Shown piece after piece: positions 25,516 to 34,598 of a stretch of DNA of 50,549 nucleotides. A program made the translations under genes and the position numbers. This DNA comes from JBCBXA01 sp039816825 (GTDB lineage: Bacteria > Pseudomonadota > Alphaproteobacteria > Rhizobiales > Rhizobiaceae). Within the stretch, counting starts at the first letter, position 1. Each line of letters opens with the position of its first letter. The notes below the pieces were generated by a model. It was not told the origin of the DNA, made no database searches, and worked only from the letters and a program-made list of their open reading frames with translations. The DNA is taken from assembly GCA_039816825.1 (NCBI GenBank), contig JBCBXA010000013.1, positions 1 to 50,549 of the forward strand. The letters are read 5' to 3'.

Positions 25516-28500
25516 CTATTTGGCGGCTACAAAGCTGAAGGCGCGCCCCGGCGTCAGATCGCAATCGATCAGGCGTCGCAAAATGGCGTCGTCCAAAGCG
25601 CTCGGTGCCGCGCCATAGGCTTCCGCCATTTGGGCGCGGACATCACTCAACTTGGCTGGGAAGAAATTGATCGGATGGGACGGAGAGAGGACCATCTCAA
25701 AATGCAGTCCGGCACCTTCAAACGCATCGGTATAGTCTTTCAGCAGAAAGGCGTTCTCACCTCCATAAAGGTTGTGAAGCGGGTGTCCGTTCAGAAAAGC
25801 TGTCTTGTCTGCGTGTCGCTCAAGCACGTGCTCACGGGTCGCGACACAAACACCTCCCGGCCGCAGGACCCGGGCGATCTCGCGGAGGAAGCCGGGTAAG
25901 TCATCGGCGTGATGCAGAACCTGCCGACACAGAACCAGATCGAGGCTCTTGTCATCGAAAGGAAGCTTCTCTCCCGCGCCGTCTTCGATGTGGAACGAAA
26001 CGCCCCCTGTCGAGACAAGATCATGCATCGCCTGCCTGCCGGTGAGCGGACTGTCGTCCAGTTCCACGGCGGTAACCTGCCAGCCATCCCTTGCCAGCGC
26101 ATAGGAGGCGATGCCGCGACCGGCACCAATGTCAGCAGCACGCCCTGCTTCGCCTGGCAGCAGTTTCTGCGTCTCGGCCCACTCTTCACTTTGCCAGAAC
26201 CGCTCGGCGGCATCCTTGATGGGATCATCATAGTAACAGGCATCCACGAGCAGCTTCTTGTCCGGTTGGCCTCGCAGCCATTCCACGGCTTCATCCCAGC
26301 TCATCGGAAACTCGGCAGGCGCACTCGAACCAGCCGGTGGCTGAAGGCACCACGGCCCCATGCCCAACTTCAGGGGCACAAAACTGTCGCGCCGGTTTGT
26401 GCTCGTCCTGGTTTCATCCGACACGTTAATCGAAAGTGCACGCCGCGCCACAGCATAAGGGCTGACATCGATCCCAAAAGGATCATCCAATTGCTCCGGC
26501 GGCACGAACTGAGCGAGCAGTGTGACGTCTTCGGTCACCTCCACCGTTTCCACACACAGGCCGAACTGGCCGTTTGGCGCATCAATCAACTGGTCGACCG
26601 TCACCTCGATGACCAGATCATTGCTTTCGACCGGAAGATCGAAGATCAGCCTTTGTCGCCGCTCGTCAGTATCGTGATGGACCGGAAACACCCTCAAAAA
26701 ATTCGCCGACCGCACCGTGATCAACTGATCGGGCATGTAGTTGCGATAGTGCATGACGAAACGGGCGCGCACCATGGAGCCAATATGACAGCGTACGAAG
26801 AAGCTGTTTGCTCCCATCCAGCCCGGTCTTGTGGGCATCCACCTTACGTCGATGTCAGGAGCTCGCCCCAGGAGACCGGCAATCGCTCCAAACGGCAGCG
26901 AGTTGGACAATGGGTCACGACCGGCTTCGACGGGCGGGAAATGACGGGCAATCGCATGGCCATGAAACTTTGCAAGCCACGCGGCGTGCGACTCTGAATA
27001 TCCGTCCGATTCCTTGTCACGTCCCGTCTTGCAGCCCGAGGCAAGCAGATAGCCCAAATCATCACCACCCGCATGTCGGAGCGCGCGATCATATTCCTCA
27101 GGGCTCGTATCGCTTATGAGAGCCTCCAGCCAAAACTCAAAATCGACATCTCCGGCTGCCAATAAGGGCAACCAGGCGCTTGGCAACAGACCTTGGGAGA
27201 AACTGGTCAGCCCGCCTTCATCTTCCCTGATCCGCGCGCGCCGCAGCGCGATCAGGTCTTGCGGGCTCAGCGAGTCAGGCAGTTCATCCATCGGCCCAAG
27301 CTCGTTGGCCGCATCTGTTGGTTCGACATAAACCGCAGGGTCGATAAACAGGGCTTCGGCGCGGGCCAGAAGGTCGCGTCGGACCTGCAGCATAGCCTCC
27401 TCATCACCGCGCAAAAGCGCATCACCTTCCGCAAGAGAGGCAAAGCCGTCCCGCACAAGCCAAGAAGATCTTATCAGGCCCTGCAGTTCCAGCGCCTGGA
27501 CCAACACATCGCGGCACTCAGCGAGCGACCAACTGCCGAAGAGACCAGCGGCGAGAGACCGCTGTGGCTCATCGGCCCCCGCGCAAATGATGATGTCTGC
27601 ATCGCATTGAGACATTCGGCTGCGCAACGCGGACACCGCATCCGGCTTAAGCACGCAGGACGCGGGCAGTGACCAGATCGCACCCGCGTCAAACCGCTTC
27701 GCGTCGTTGGAGCACGGTTCGATCAGTTCCTCTACAGCATCACCGCGGGCCGTTGTCGGCAGCGCAATGTTCAGCGGTAACGCCTCAGCTTGCGAACCAG
27801 AATTAGGAAAGATGGCATCGCATCCAAAAGCGTTGGACAAGCCTTCAAAATCAACCCCATGAAGTACGGCCCTGATCTCATCGCGCGGCCGGCCTGCTTC
27901 CACCAGCGCCGCCGACAGGCCAATATTGAGGTGCATGTTGTTGAGGCGCTCAGTGATGGACTTGGCGTCGTCCATGACGCCACTGCCCTCAATGATGTGC
28001 ACAAGACAGTGGGCCTCGTGTGGTTGCAGACCAGCGAATAGGTCGCACAGGGCAATGACCCGTTCGACTCGAAGGCGCCCGGTGTCAGGCTGACTGTCAT
28101 GTTGCCAAACCACCGCGATGGGGGACTCCAGGATCTCGACTGCAAACCCGGCGACGTAGGCCGTTTGCAACCATGCAGAGACAGCGAGGTGTGGGAGGTG
28201 AACGTCGAAGGGGCCGCACAGCCGAAGCGCTGCAACGGGGAACACGCAGCTTGAAATCGGCATCGCCGGCGCTCGGAATGGAAAGCCGGGCCCAACCAGG
28301 GTGGCGGGAGCTGCGTCGAACCTTTCGGCGGACTGCTGGACAACATATCCGCCGCTGAGCACGGAGCCGCTGGCGAGGCCGGCGCTCTGGGAGAGCAAAG
28401 CTCGCCCAAAACCGGTGGCAATCCGATCCCCTGCCTTCAAGAAGACAACAAAAGATCCCGTCAGATGATCGATGGCCGCGTTGGCCAGCCAGAGAACTGC

Positions 28501-28752
28501 CGCTCGGGGCCCAGATTCTGAAGGCGCTTTAGGAACTGCCGCCGTGTTACTGGAAAGAGGTGCCTTTGGTAGGCGGCCTGAAAATCCGTCTTCGCAAACG
28601 AAAAGGATGTCTTCAAAACAGGCCTCGTCCCGAGCAACGGAAGCCATCGTCTCCTCCAGTGCCACCTCCTCCGTATCAGCAGCCACCAGGATGGCGAGCG
28701 TGACGGGCAGTTTTGGTTTGGACAGAGAAGGCATCAGATACAGAAAATCCAT
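25516..28752 (-). CDS. Large fusion protein: glycosyltransferase-like N-terminus and C-terminal methyltransferase
   Basis: 1078 residues from the ATG at 28752; a TTG at 28794 and an ATG at 28734 are alternatives, none with a convincing ribosome-binding site. Residues about 10-240 resemble a degenerate family 2 glycosyltransferase (VTLAILVAADTEEVALEETM, VFLKAGDRI, LCGPFDVHLPHLAVSAW). The middle (about 350-780) is unrecognised, partly helical, then beta-rich. The C-terminus from about 865 is a class I methyltransferase: AADIGAGRGIASYALARDGW, then LVLCRQVLHHADDLPGFLRE and RVLRPGGVCVATREH. The fusion suggests coupled transfer and methylation of a sugar, perhaps chain capping. The GT-like part lacks clear DxD metal-binding residues. 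Confidence 0.82.
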   Translation of the reverse strand: MDFLYLMPSLSKPKLPVTLAILVAADTEEVALEETMASVARDEACFEDILFVCEDGFSGRLPKAPLSSNTAAVPKAPSESGPRAAVLWLANAAIDHLTGSFVVFLKAGDRIATGFGRALLSQSAGLASGSVLSGGYVVQQSAERFDAAPATLVGPGFPFRAPAMPISSCVFPVAALRLCGPFDVHLPHLAVSAWLQTAYVAGFAVEILESPIAVVWQHDSQPDTGRLRVERVIALCDLFAGLQPHEAHCLVHIIEGSGVMDDAKSITERLNNMHLNIGLSAALVEAGRPRDEIRAVLHGVDFEGLSNAFGCDAIFPNSGSQAEALPLNIALPTTARGDAVEELIEPCSNDAKRFDAGAIWSLPASCVLKPDAVSALRSRMSQCDADIIICAGADEPQRSLAAGLFGSWSLAECRDVLVQALELQGLIRSSWLVRDGFASLAEGDALLRGDEEAMLQVRRDLLARAEALFIDPAVYVEPTDAANELGPMDELPDSLSPQDLIALRRARIREDEGGLTSFSQGLLPSAWLPLLAAGDVDFEFWLEALISDTSPEEYDRALRHAGGDDLGYLLASGCKTGRDKESDGYSESHAAWLAKFHGHAIARHFPPVEAGRDPLSNSLPFGAIAGLLGRAPDIDVRWMPTRPGWMGANSFFVRCHIGSMVRARFVMHYRNYMPDQLITVRSANFLRVFPVHHDTDERRQRLIFDLPVESNDLVIEVTVDQLIDAPNGQFGLCVETVEVTEDVTLLAQFVPPEQLDDPFGIDVSPYAVARRALSINVSDETRTSTNRRDSFVPLKLGMGPWCLQPPAGSSAPAEFPMSWDEAVEWLRGQPDKKLLVDACYYDDPIKDAAERFWQSEEWAETQKLLPGEAGRAADIGAGRGIASYALARDGWQVTAVELDDSPLTGRQAMHDLVSTGGVSFHIEDGAGEKLPFDDKSLDLVLCRQVLHHADDLPGFLREIARVLRPGGVCVATREHVLERHADKTAFLNGHPLHNLYGGENAFLLKDYTDAFEGAGLHFEMVLSPSHPINFFPAKLSDVRAQMAEAYGAAPSALDDAILRRLIDCDLTPGRAFSFVAAK

Positions 28753-29026
28753 GAAGGAGCATGGAGTTTCGTGTTCGCAACACCGGCCTATCAAGTCAAC
28801 AACCGTTCAGGTGTCAGCGAACCGCCGATGACTCTCCAGGACCGTTGTTTGTTGCTGCTCAGAGGAGGCGGTTTGTCAGGCAAAGTGCCCTTCGCGACTC
28901 GCGAGACCCCAAGGCGGTGCTCGGAGCGGGAACGTCCCTGAATGCCTTCTTCTCTTTAACGGTCGTGTTGGCTAGAAGGGGGCAGCTGTCTTGAGTGATT
29001 GTTGGATGCTGAAGGTGAGTGACGAT

Positions 29027-30031
29027 ATGGCGAGCAAGAAGAACGAAGACATCGTTCGAGACCTGTTTTGGGGGCTCGTCGGCCGTCGACCCACAGATGA
29101 TCAGATCACCGCTATGGCAGCGGATATGGCGCGTTCGCCGGACAGTCTTCTGAGCATGATCGAGTCGATGCATCAGTCAAAGGAAGCCACCGACTATCGA
29201 AAGTCTCGTGACTCGATTTCGATGCTCGTGCCACCGGGCCACTATTACTCGCCCATCGTTGATCCTTCGAGCCTGGACCGCGGCTACAACAACAACTCAA
29301 TGGCGGGCCTCAACTTCAACCCCGACGCCATGCTCGGCTTCTTCAAGACATTGTCCCCCCATTTTGGTTCTCCCTCATTTCCGGAGACCGAGGAAACCGG
29401 CAAGCGCTACTACCGCAACAATGATTTCTACGGTCCTGGCGATGCGACTGTCCTGTCCGCCATGATCACGCACTTCACCCCTTCAAGAATGATCGAAGTC
29501 GGGTCTGGTTTTTCCAGTGCGGTGATGCTCGACACAGCTGACTTCGCTGAACTGGATACGCAGTTCACGTTCATCGATCCCTATCCACACCGGCTGGAAG
29601 CCTTGTTCACAAAAGTGGACAAGAAACGCTGCACGATCATAGCCGACTTCATTCAGAACGTTCCCCTGGAAACGTTCGACGCCTTGGACGATGGGGACAT
29701 CCTGTTTCTCGACACGACCCACGTCAGCAAGACGGGCAGCGACGTCAACCACGAGGTCTTCGAGATTCTACCACGCCTGAACAAGGGCGTGGTTGTCCAC
29801 TTCCATGACTTCTTTGATAATTTCGAATACCCGGACAATTGGGTGTACGATCACAACCGCTCGTGGAACGAACAATATATCGTCCGAGCGTTCCTGATGC
29901 AGAATCCGAACTTCGAAATTCTGATGCTGAACGACACTATTGCCCAGCGATTCAGAGACGAGGCCACAGAGCTCAGCCCCGCCTTTATGCAGAACCCCGG
30001 TGGGGGCCTCTGGCTCCGCAAAACCGGCTAG
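29027..30031 (+). CDS. Class I SAM-dependent methyltransferase-like protein
   Basis: 334 residues from the ATG at 29027, chosen for the AAGGTGAG ribosome-binding site seven bases before it; TTG 28991, ATG 29006 and GTG 29015 are in the same frame. After about 140 residues with a helical start (EDIVRDLFWGLVGRRPTDDQ) the core shows MIEVGSGFSSAVMLDTAD, TFIDPYPHRLE and DILFLDTTHVSKTGSDVNHE, then VVVHFHDFFDNFEYP. This is the Methyltransf_24 arrangement. The conserved HDFFD may bind metal. It is divergent from the fusion gene and probably modifies a glycan; the substrate is unknown. Confidence 0.82.
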   Translation: MASKKNEDIVRDLFWGLVGRRPTDDQITAMAADMARSPDSLLSMIESMHQSKEATDYRKSRDSISMLVPPGHYYSPIVDPSSLDRGYNNNSMAGLNFNPDAMLGFFKTLSPHFGSPSFPETEETGKRYYRNNDFYGPGDATVLSAMITHFTPSRMIEVGSGFSSAVMLDTADFAELDTQFTFIDPYPHRLEALFTKVDKKRCTIIADFIQNVPLETFDALDDGDILFLDTTHVSKTGSDVNHEVFEILPRLNKGVVVHFHDFFDNFEYPDNWVYDHNRSWNEQYIVRAFLMQNPNFEILMLNDTIAQRFRDEATELSPAFMQNPGGGLWLRKTG

Positions 30032-30120
30032 AACAATCAGCCTTGGCTCAGTACACCAAGCCGAGGCTCAAGGGTTCCAATATAGCTACGAGCAGACGGC
30101 AAGCGTGGGTTCCAAGGGTG

Positions 30121-31179
30121 CTATGACACCCGTGCGTCGATCCAGTCGCACAGAGATGAAAGACCTTGCTCCAGTGACCATTTCGGGGACCATGGAAGGC
30201 CTTTGATGGTGTCGTCGATCCGGCAGGAAGCATGGCGTACATCACCAAACCGGTACTTTGCGTTCACGTGGTGGGCCGGCGCACCATAGCGCTGAACCAT
30301 AAAGTCGGCGACCCGGCTCAGGGGTGCGGCGTCGCCTAGTCCCACATCATAGCGCGAAACCTGCTTCGGCCTCTCGTCAATGGCGGCCAGAAAGGCGCTC
30401 GCCACATCTTCAATGAACACGAAGTCCCGCAGCATGGCACCATCTTCATAGAGGGGGATGCTCTCACCGCGCTTGGCCATCTGAGCAAACAGGCTGACAA
30501 TGCCGGTATAGGAGTTGATCAGCGACTGGCCAGGGCCATAGACATTTTGAAGGCGCAGAATGGTGACATCTGCACCAAACGCCAGAGCCCATGCTTCCAG
30601 GAGGTGTTCCTGAGCCAGCTTGGTGGCACCGTAGATGCTCGTCGGGCGGGGCGATGTGCTCTCGACGGCAAACGGCACATGTGTCGCGCCTTCATGATCC
30701 CACTGATGAGATGCGAGCTGCTCCCGTGTCCGCTGGCCCGGATCAATGAGAGCGCCATCACTGTGACGCTTCCACAATCCTTCACCGTAGACGGCGCGAC
30801 TGGACGCCAGAAGTATCTGGTGAGGAACATGTTCTGCAGCGGCCAGCGCGTCCAGCAGGCGAGTGGTGCCCACAACGTTTTCGCTGCCATGCCGGGTCGC
30901 CTCGGTCAAAGACTGGCCAGTGCCGGTTTCCGCGGCCAAGTGAATGACAACATTTGGCAACTGATCTTTAAAGATATCCTCGAGCACGCCATCATCCTTG
31001 ATGTCGGCGTGGATGAACTCCACCTGCTCGTATAAATCAGCAGGCCTTTCGGAGCTGGAGTGTATTTGGGGGTGCATCTTGTCGACCACGACAACGCGGT
31101 TGAAACGCTCGGAGAGGCCTTTGGACAAAGCGCAACCGATGAAGCCGGCGCCACCGGTGACTAGGCAAAATTCGGACAT
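30121..31179 (-). CDS. NAD-dependent epimerase/dehydratase (nucleotide-sugar)
   Basis: 352 residues from the ATG at 31179 (MSEFCLVTGGAGFIG); the frame is open 15 codons upstream. The dinucleotide loop is TGGAGFIGCALSKGL, the catalytic Ser lies in LLASSRAVYGEG and the Tyr-x-x-x-Lys in SIYGATKLAQEHLL. The segment LRLQNVYGPGQSLINSYTGI is typical of UDP-glucose or dTDP-sugar epimerases. An insert of about 35 residues between the Ser and Tyr motifs is notable. It would supply a further sugar nucleotide; which one cannot be told. Confidence 0.87.
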   Translation of the reverse strand: MSEFCLVTGGAGFIGCALSKGLSERFNRVVVVDKMHPQIHSSSERPADLYEQVEFIHADIKDDGVLEDIFKDQLPNVVIHLAAETGTGQSLTEATRHGSENVVGTTRLLDALAAAEHVPHQILLASSRAVYGEGLWKRHSDGALIDPGQRTREQLASHQWDHEGATHVPFAVESTSPRPTSIYGATKLAQEHLLEAWALAFGADVTILRLQNVYGPGQSLINSYTGIVSLFAQMAKRGESIPLYEDGAMLRDFVFIEDVASAFLAAIDERPKQVSRYDVGLGDAAPLSRVADFMVQRYGAPAHHVNAKYRFGDVRHASCRIDDTIKGLPWSPKWSLEQGLSSLCDWIDARVS

Positions 31180-31417
31180 GGTTCCGTATATCTTCGCTGC
31201 ATGTTCTGGAGGAGACTTCGACACGAGGATTGATGCCGTAGCCGGGAGGACATTGGGGCCCTTTTAGCCCCGACGCTCGCACTCGACAAGAATGTTACAG
31301 ACGATGGCTGGCGCTCATTGTGCCCACACGGTTCGAGTTGGTTCCTGCGCACCGGTAAATCGGCTAGAAGGCACACCGACAGGATCATCCAGTGCCGGTC
31401 AAGCACTTTGGGGATCT

Positions 31418-32578
31418 TTGAAGAATTGCGTCACCGGCAAAATTGTCCAGGTGATGAAGAGGGACCATCAGGTGATATTCAACATCCGCGCGGACACCAT
31501 TGACGAGATCGTGGGCTACGTCGTGCCTGACGGCTTTTCTGCGGAGCCCAGAATACGCGTTGTATCCAACGGCGAGGTTCTGGGTCGCTTCCCATGCACT
31601 CTTGTCGAACCGTGGTTCGAAAGGAACAAGCGCCACCAAACCGGCCTTGTCGGCTTCAAGCTCACAACGCGGGAACTCCCCGATCTCGAGACCCTTCTTG
31701 ATTTGACGCTGTTGGACGATGCCAGCGGCCTGATGCTCTATCGGCGTCGAGACTGGAGCATGCATGTCACAGGAGGGCTGTTTCGCCTCGAAACGAGCTT
31801 TCTACCCAAGGCACGTCTGGACAACGCAGCGCGGCACTACTTCCAGTATGCCGCGACATCCATCGAGCGCTACGGAATCGAAACCGTTCAGTCCATGCTC
31901 GCTTTCGAGAACATTGCATCCATCTATCTCAGTGGGCGCATACAGCCGCGAAACGTGCTCGACCTGATCGAAAAACGCTTCTCAAGCGTCGTCGCCATCT
32001 CTCATCCGGCTTATGAACTCGCAGTCCGGGCCGTTGTGCTGGCGCGCACCCAACCCGATACCGCCACAATACTGACCCGGCGGGAGCAGGCTGCCATGAC
32101 CGACTGGCTCGACCTGTTCACCCCGGAAAACACGCGCGATGCCGCCTCAATCATCAAGACGTTGAAGAGCGCGCCGACCGACGCCGTGGCGATGCTGTCA
32201 TCGCCCCTCACCAAGCAGCTTTCCGGCGATGATCCAAGCGCGAAGCTCAGCGCCTCATCCCTGGTCAATGCGCTGGACACAATCTCGCAGTTTTCCAGCG
32301 TCACACTGAGCGAAGAGAACGAAGCGATGCGCGATGCGATTGCATCGCTGGCTGGTGTAAGCAATCAAGTTCTGCCAGCTCCCAGAATGTACCCCGAGCT
32401 GATGAACATAGCCGATGAACTGACCGACTCTCTGTTTGTGCAAAATGTTCTGGAAACCGATTTGATCCTCTATCAATACATTAAGGACGCTGTCGCGCGC
32501 GGCACCCGTGCAAGCGCGCAGAAGGCGGAGGCAGAACCCGGCACTCCGATCCCAAGCGAGGACATTCAATCCGTATGA
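31418..32578 (+). CDS. Uncharacterised protein coupled to the capsule export genes
   Basis: About 386 residues from a TTG at 31418; an ATG at 31454 is the main alternative. The first about 90 residues look like a small beta domain seen in polysaccharide-locus proteins: GKIVQVMKRDHQVIFNI, then EIVGYVVPDG and GLVGFKL. The remainder is helical without recognised motifs (YFQYAATSIERYGIETVQSM, LFVQNVLETDLILYQYI). There is no signal peptide or membrane helix. Its last codons overlap the ATG of the KpsE-type gene (ATGA), so translation is coupled to export. A role in regulating or feeding the exporter is inferred from this coupling only. Confidence 0.7.
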   Translation: MKNCVTGKIVQVMKRDHQVIFNIRADTIDEIVGYVVPDGFSAEPRIRVVSNGEVLGRFPCTLVEPWFERNKRHQTGLVGFKLTTRELPDLETLLDLTLLDDASGLMLYRRRDWSMHVTGGLFRLETSFLPKARLDNAARHYFQYAATSIERYGIETVQSMLAFENIASIYLSGRIQPRNVLDLIEKRFSSVVAISHPAYELAVRAVVLARTQPDTATILTRREQAAMTDWLDLFTPENTRDAASIIKTLKSAPTDAVAMLSSPLTKQLSGDDPSAKLSASSLVNALDTISQFSSVTLSEENEAMRDAIASLAGVSNQVLPAPRMYPELMNIADELTDSLFVQNVLETDLILYQYIKDAVARGTRASAQKAEAEPGTPIPSEDIQSV

Positions 32579-33849
32579 GCGCAGTCGACAAATCCACAAC
32601 AGCAAAATTGCCCCAGCGCACGGGAGCAAAGGGCGCGAAATGGAAGTCACACGCCATCGTTGCCCGATTCCGAAGGGATGGGGCCGATGCTGCCAAGGCC
32701 GTAAGCCCGTTTGAAGAAGGTGTGACGGTTGGGCTGAGCGACGCCACGCGTGGAAACATCAAGCGCCTCGGTTTTCTGTGTGGCGTGCTGCTGCCGACGC
32801 TTATCGGAGCCATCTACTACGGATTGATCGCGACGGACCGATATGTGTCCGAGACCCGATTTGTTGTGCGCAGCATATCTGGAACGCCGATCCAGCAGCG
32901 CTCGGAGCAGGCATCCGGCATACCGGGAGGCATCCCAAGCTCGCTGGACCAGGACGCCTACATTATTGAGAGCTATCTGAAGTCCCACGCCTTCTACGAG
33001 GAACTGGACCGGCGGCTGGATTTTGATGCTCTGTATGCTGGACCGGGCATCGATTTTTTTAGCCGTCTCGGCTCGGACGCCAATTCCGATGATAAAGCCA
33101 AGTACATCAGTCGACGCCTGACGACCTTTGTCGACGGGCCCTCGGGTATCGTGACTTTCCAAGCGCAGGCATTCTCCGCAGAGGATGCGGAGACTATTGT
33201 GCAAACTGCGTTGGATTTGTCTGGTGCCGTGATCGATGAGGTATCTGAACGCGCGAAGCAGGATCTGGTGGCCCGCGCAGAGCGCGAGGTGCGCGAAAGC
33301 CTGGATCGCTTTGTTGTGACGCTTTCCGCTCTGCGGGACTACCAGAATGAGACCGGTATTCTCGACCCCACTGGCGACGCAAAGATCATCAGCGAACTGA
33401 TCGGTGGTTTGACTCAGAAGAAGCTGGAAACGGACGTGCGATTGCAGACCAGCGCCAATCTGGGTGTGTCGGACAGCGCTCAACAGCGGCAACTGACACT
33501 TGTGTCCAAGGCGCTGGAAAATCAGATCGACGAGCTGCGTCAGTCTCTCACGCGCGCAAACAGGACAGAGCAAAGTCTTTCAGGAGCGCTCGTGCGATTT
33601 GCAGAGCTGCAAACCGAGCGCCTGCTGGCCGAAGCCCTTTACGAGGCCGCCCGGAACGCACTGGATACTGCCAACTCGGCCGCACTGCGCAGGTCGGCCT
33701 TTCTGGCCGTCTTTTCGCCACCCAGCCAGCCCGAGAATGCGGCAGCTCCCAAGCGCCTTCAGAGCGTGATGATCATATTCTTCGCCACCTTTGTGATCTG
33801 GGCGACGGCGATCCTGACCATCGCCGCCGTCGAAGATCATATGGAGTAG
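32575..33849 (+). CDS. Capsule polysaccharide export inner-membrane protein (KpsE/CtrB type), copy 1
   Basis: 424 residues. A cytoplasmic N-terminus of about 60 residues precedes helix 1 (FLCGVLLPTLIGAIYYGLIA) and the family hallmark RYVSETRFVVRS. A long periplasmic region with coiled-coil-like heptads (about 215-370, AEREVRESLDRFVVTLSALR) leads to a second helix near the C-terminus (VMIIFFATFVIWATAILTIA). This is the polysaccharide co-polymerase/adaptor architecture that bridges the ABC exporter to the outer-membrane channel. It lies directly before the KpsT-type gene, and a second paralogue follows at 34599. Confidence 0.9.
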   Translation: MSAVDKSTTAKLPQRTGAKGAKWKSHAIVARFRRDGADAAKAVSPFEEGVTVGLSDATRGNIKRLGFLCGVLLPTLIGAIYYGLIATDRYVSETRFVVRSISGTPIQQRSEQASGIPGGIPSSLDQDAYIIESYLKSHAFYEELDRRLDFDALYAGPGIDFFSRLGSDANSDDKAKYISRRLTTFVDGPSGIVTFQAQAFSAEDAETIVQTALDLSGAVIDEVSERAKQDLVARAEREVRESLDRFVVTLSALRDYQNETGILDPTGDAKIISELIGGLTQKKLETDVRLQTSANLGVSDSAQQRQLTLVSKALENQIDELRQSLTRANRTEQSLSGALVRFAELQTERLLAEALYEAARNALDTANSAALRRSAFLAVFSPPSQPENAAAPKRLQSVMIIFFATFVIWATAILTIAAVEDHME

Positions 33850-33852
33850 GCC

Positions 33853-34506
33853 ATGATCCGGCTGGAAAACGTTTCCAAGGCGTTCAAGACCAAGGGCGGG
33901 CGAAAGGTCATCCTGAGCGGGCAAACCTACGAGTTCAGCCCAGGTTACTCCTATGGATTGCTGGGCGTAAACGGCGCGGGCAAATCCACAACCATGCGAA
34001 TTCTGGCTGGATCGGAACTGCCTGACAGCGGGCGCGTGCATCGAAAACGGCGCATATCATGGCCTCTTGGCTTTGCCGCCGGTTTCAACATGACGATGTC
34101 AGGGCGCGAAAATCTCAAGTTCGTGGCCCGGGCCTATGGCGAAGATTGGCGGCGCGTTTTCAACTTTGTCGCGGATTTCGCCGAGATCGGCGACTATATG
34201 AACTCGCCCTTGAGCGAGTACTCATCTGGCATGCTGTCGCGTTTTGCTTTCGGGCTTTCAATGGCGATTGAGTTTGAATGCTATCTTGTGGACGAGATCA
34301 CATCAGTCGGCGATCAACGGTTCCAGCAGCGCTGCCGTGAAGCCTTCACCCAACGACGTGCCGTCGCGGACATCATCATGATATCCCACGACATGGGCAC
34401 GATTGAGCAATATTGTGATCGCGGCGCCTTGCTGGTCGACGGCAAACTGATGCATTTTGATACGGTGGAGGGCGCAGTTTCCGCCTACTACCGTTTGAAC
34501 CGCTGA
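33853..34506 (+). CDS. kpsT: Capsule polysaccharide ABC exporter ATP-binding protein
   Basis: 217 residues, the KpsT/CtrD length. Walker A GVNGAGKST is at residues 38-46, the signature is the variant EYSSGMLSRFAFGLS (122-136), and Walker B is YLVDEIT (144-150). The segment ISWPLGFAAGFNMTMSGREN is typical of polysaccharide and O-antigen ATPases. It energises export through the KpsM-type permease encoded at 35871. It starts three bases after copy 1 of the KpsE-type gene. Confidence 0.95.
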   Translation: MIRLENVSKAFKTKGGRKVILSGQTYEFSPGYSYGLLGVNGAGKSTTMRILAGSELPDSGRVHRKRRISWPLGFAAGFNMTMSGRENLKFVARAYGEDWRRVFNFVADFAEIGDYMNSPLSEYSSGMLSRFAFGLSMAIEFECYLVDEITSVGDQRFQQRCREAFTQRRAVADIIMISHDMGTIEQYCDRGALLVDGKLMHFDTVEGAVSAYYRLNR

Positions 34507-34598
34507 ACCTTCCAACAGTGCATTGACCGGGACCATGGGCACCTCTCTTTCTCATATCTGCCGCAAACGGAAGGCCGCATTGCGCGGAACCAGCCCTC

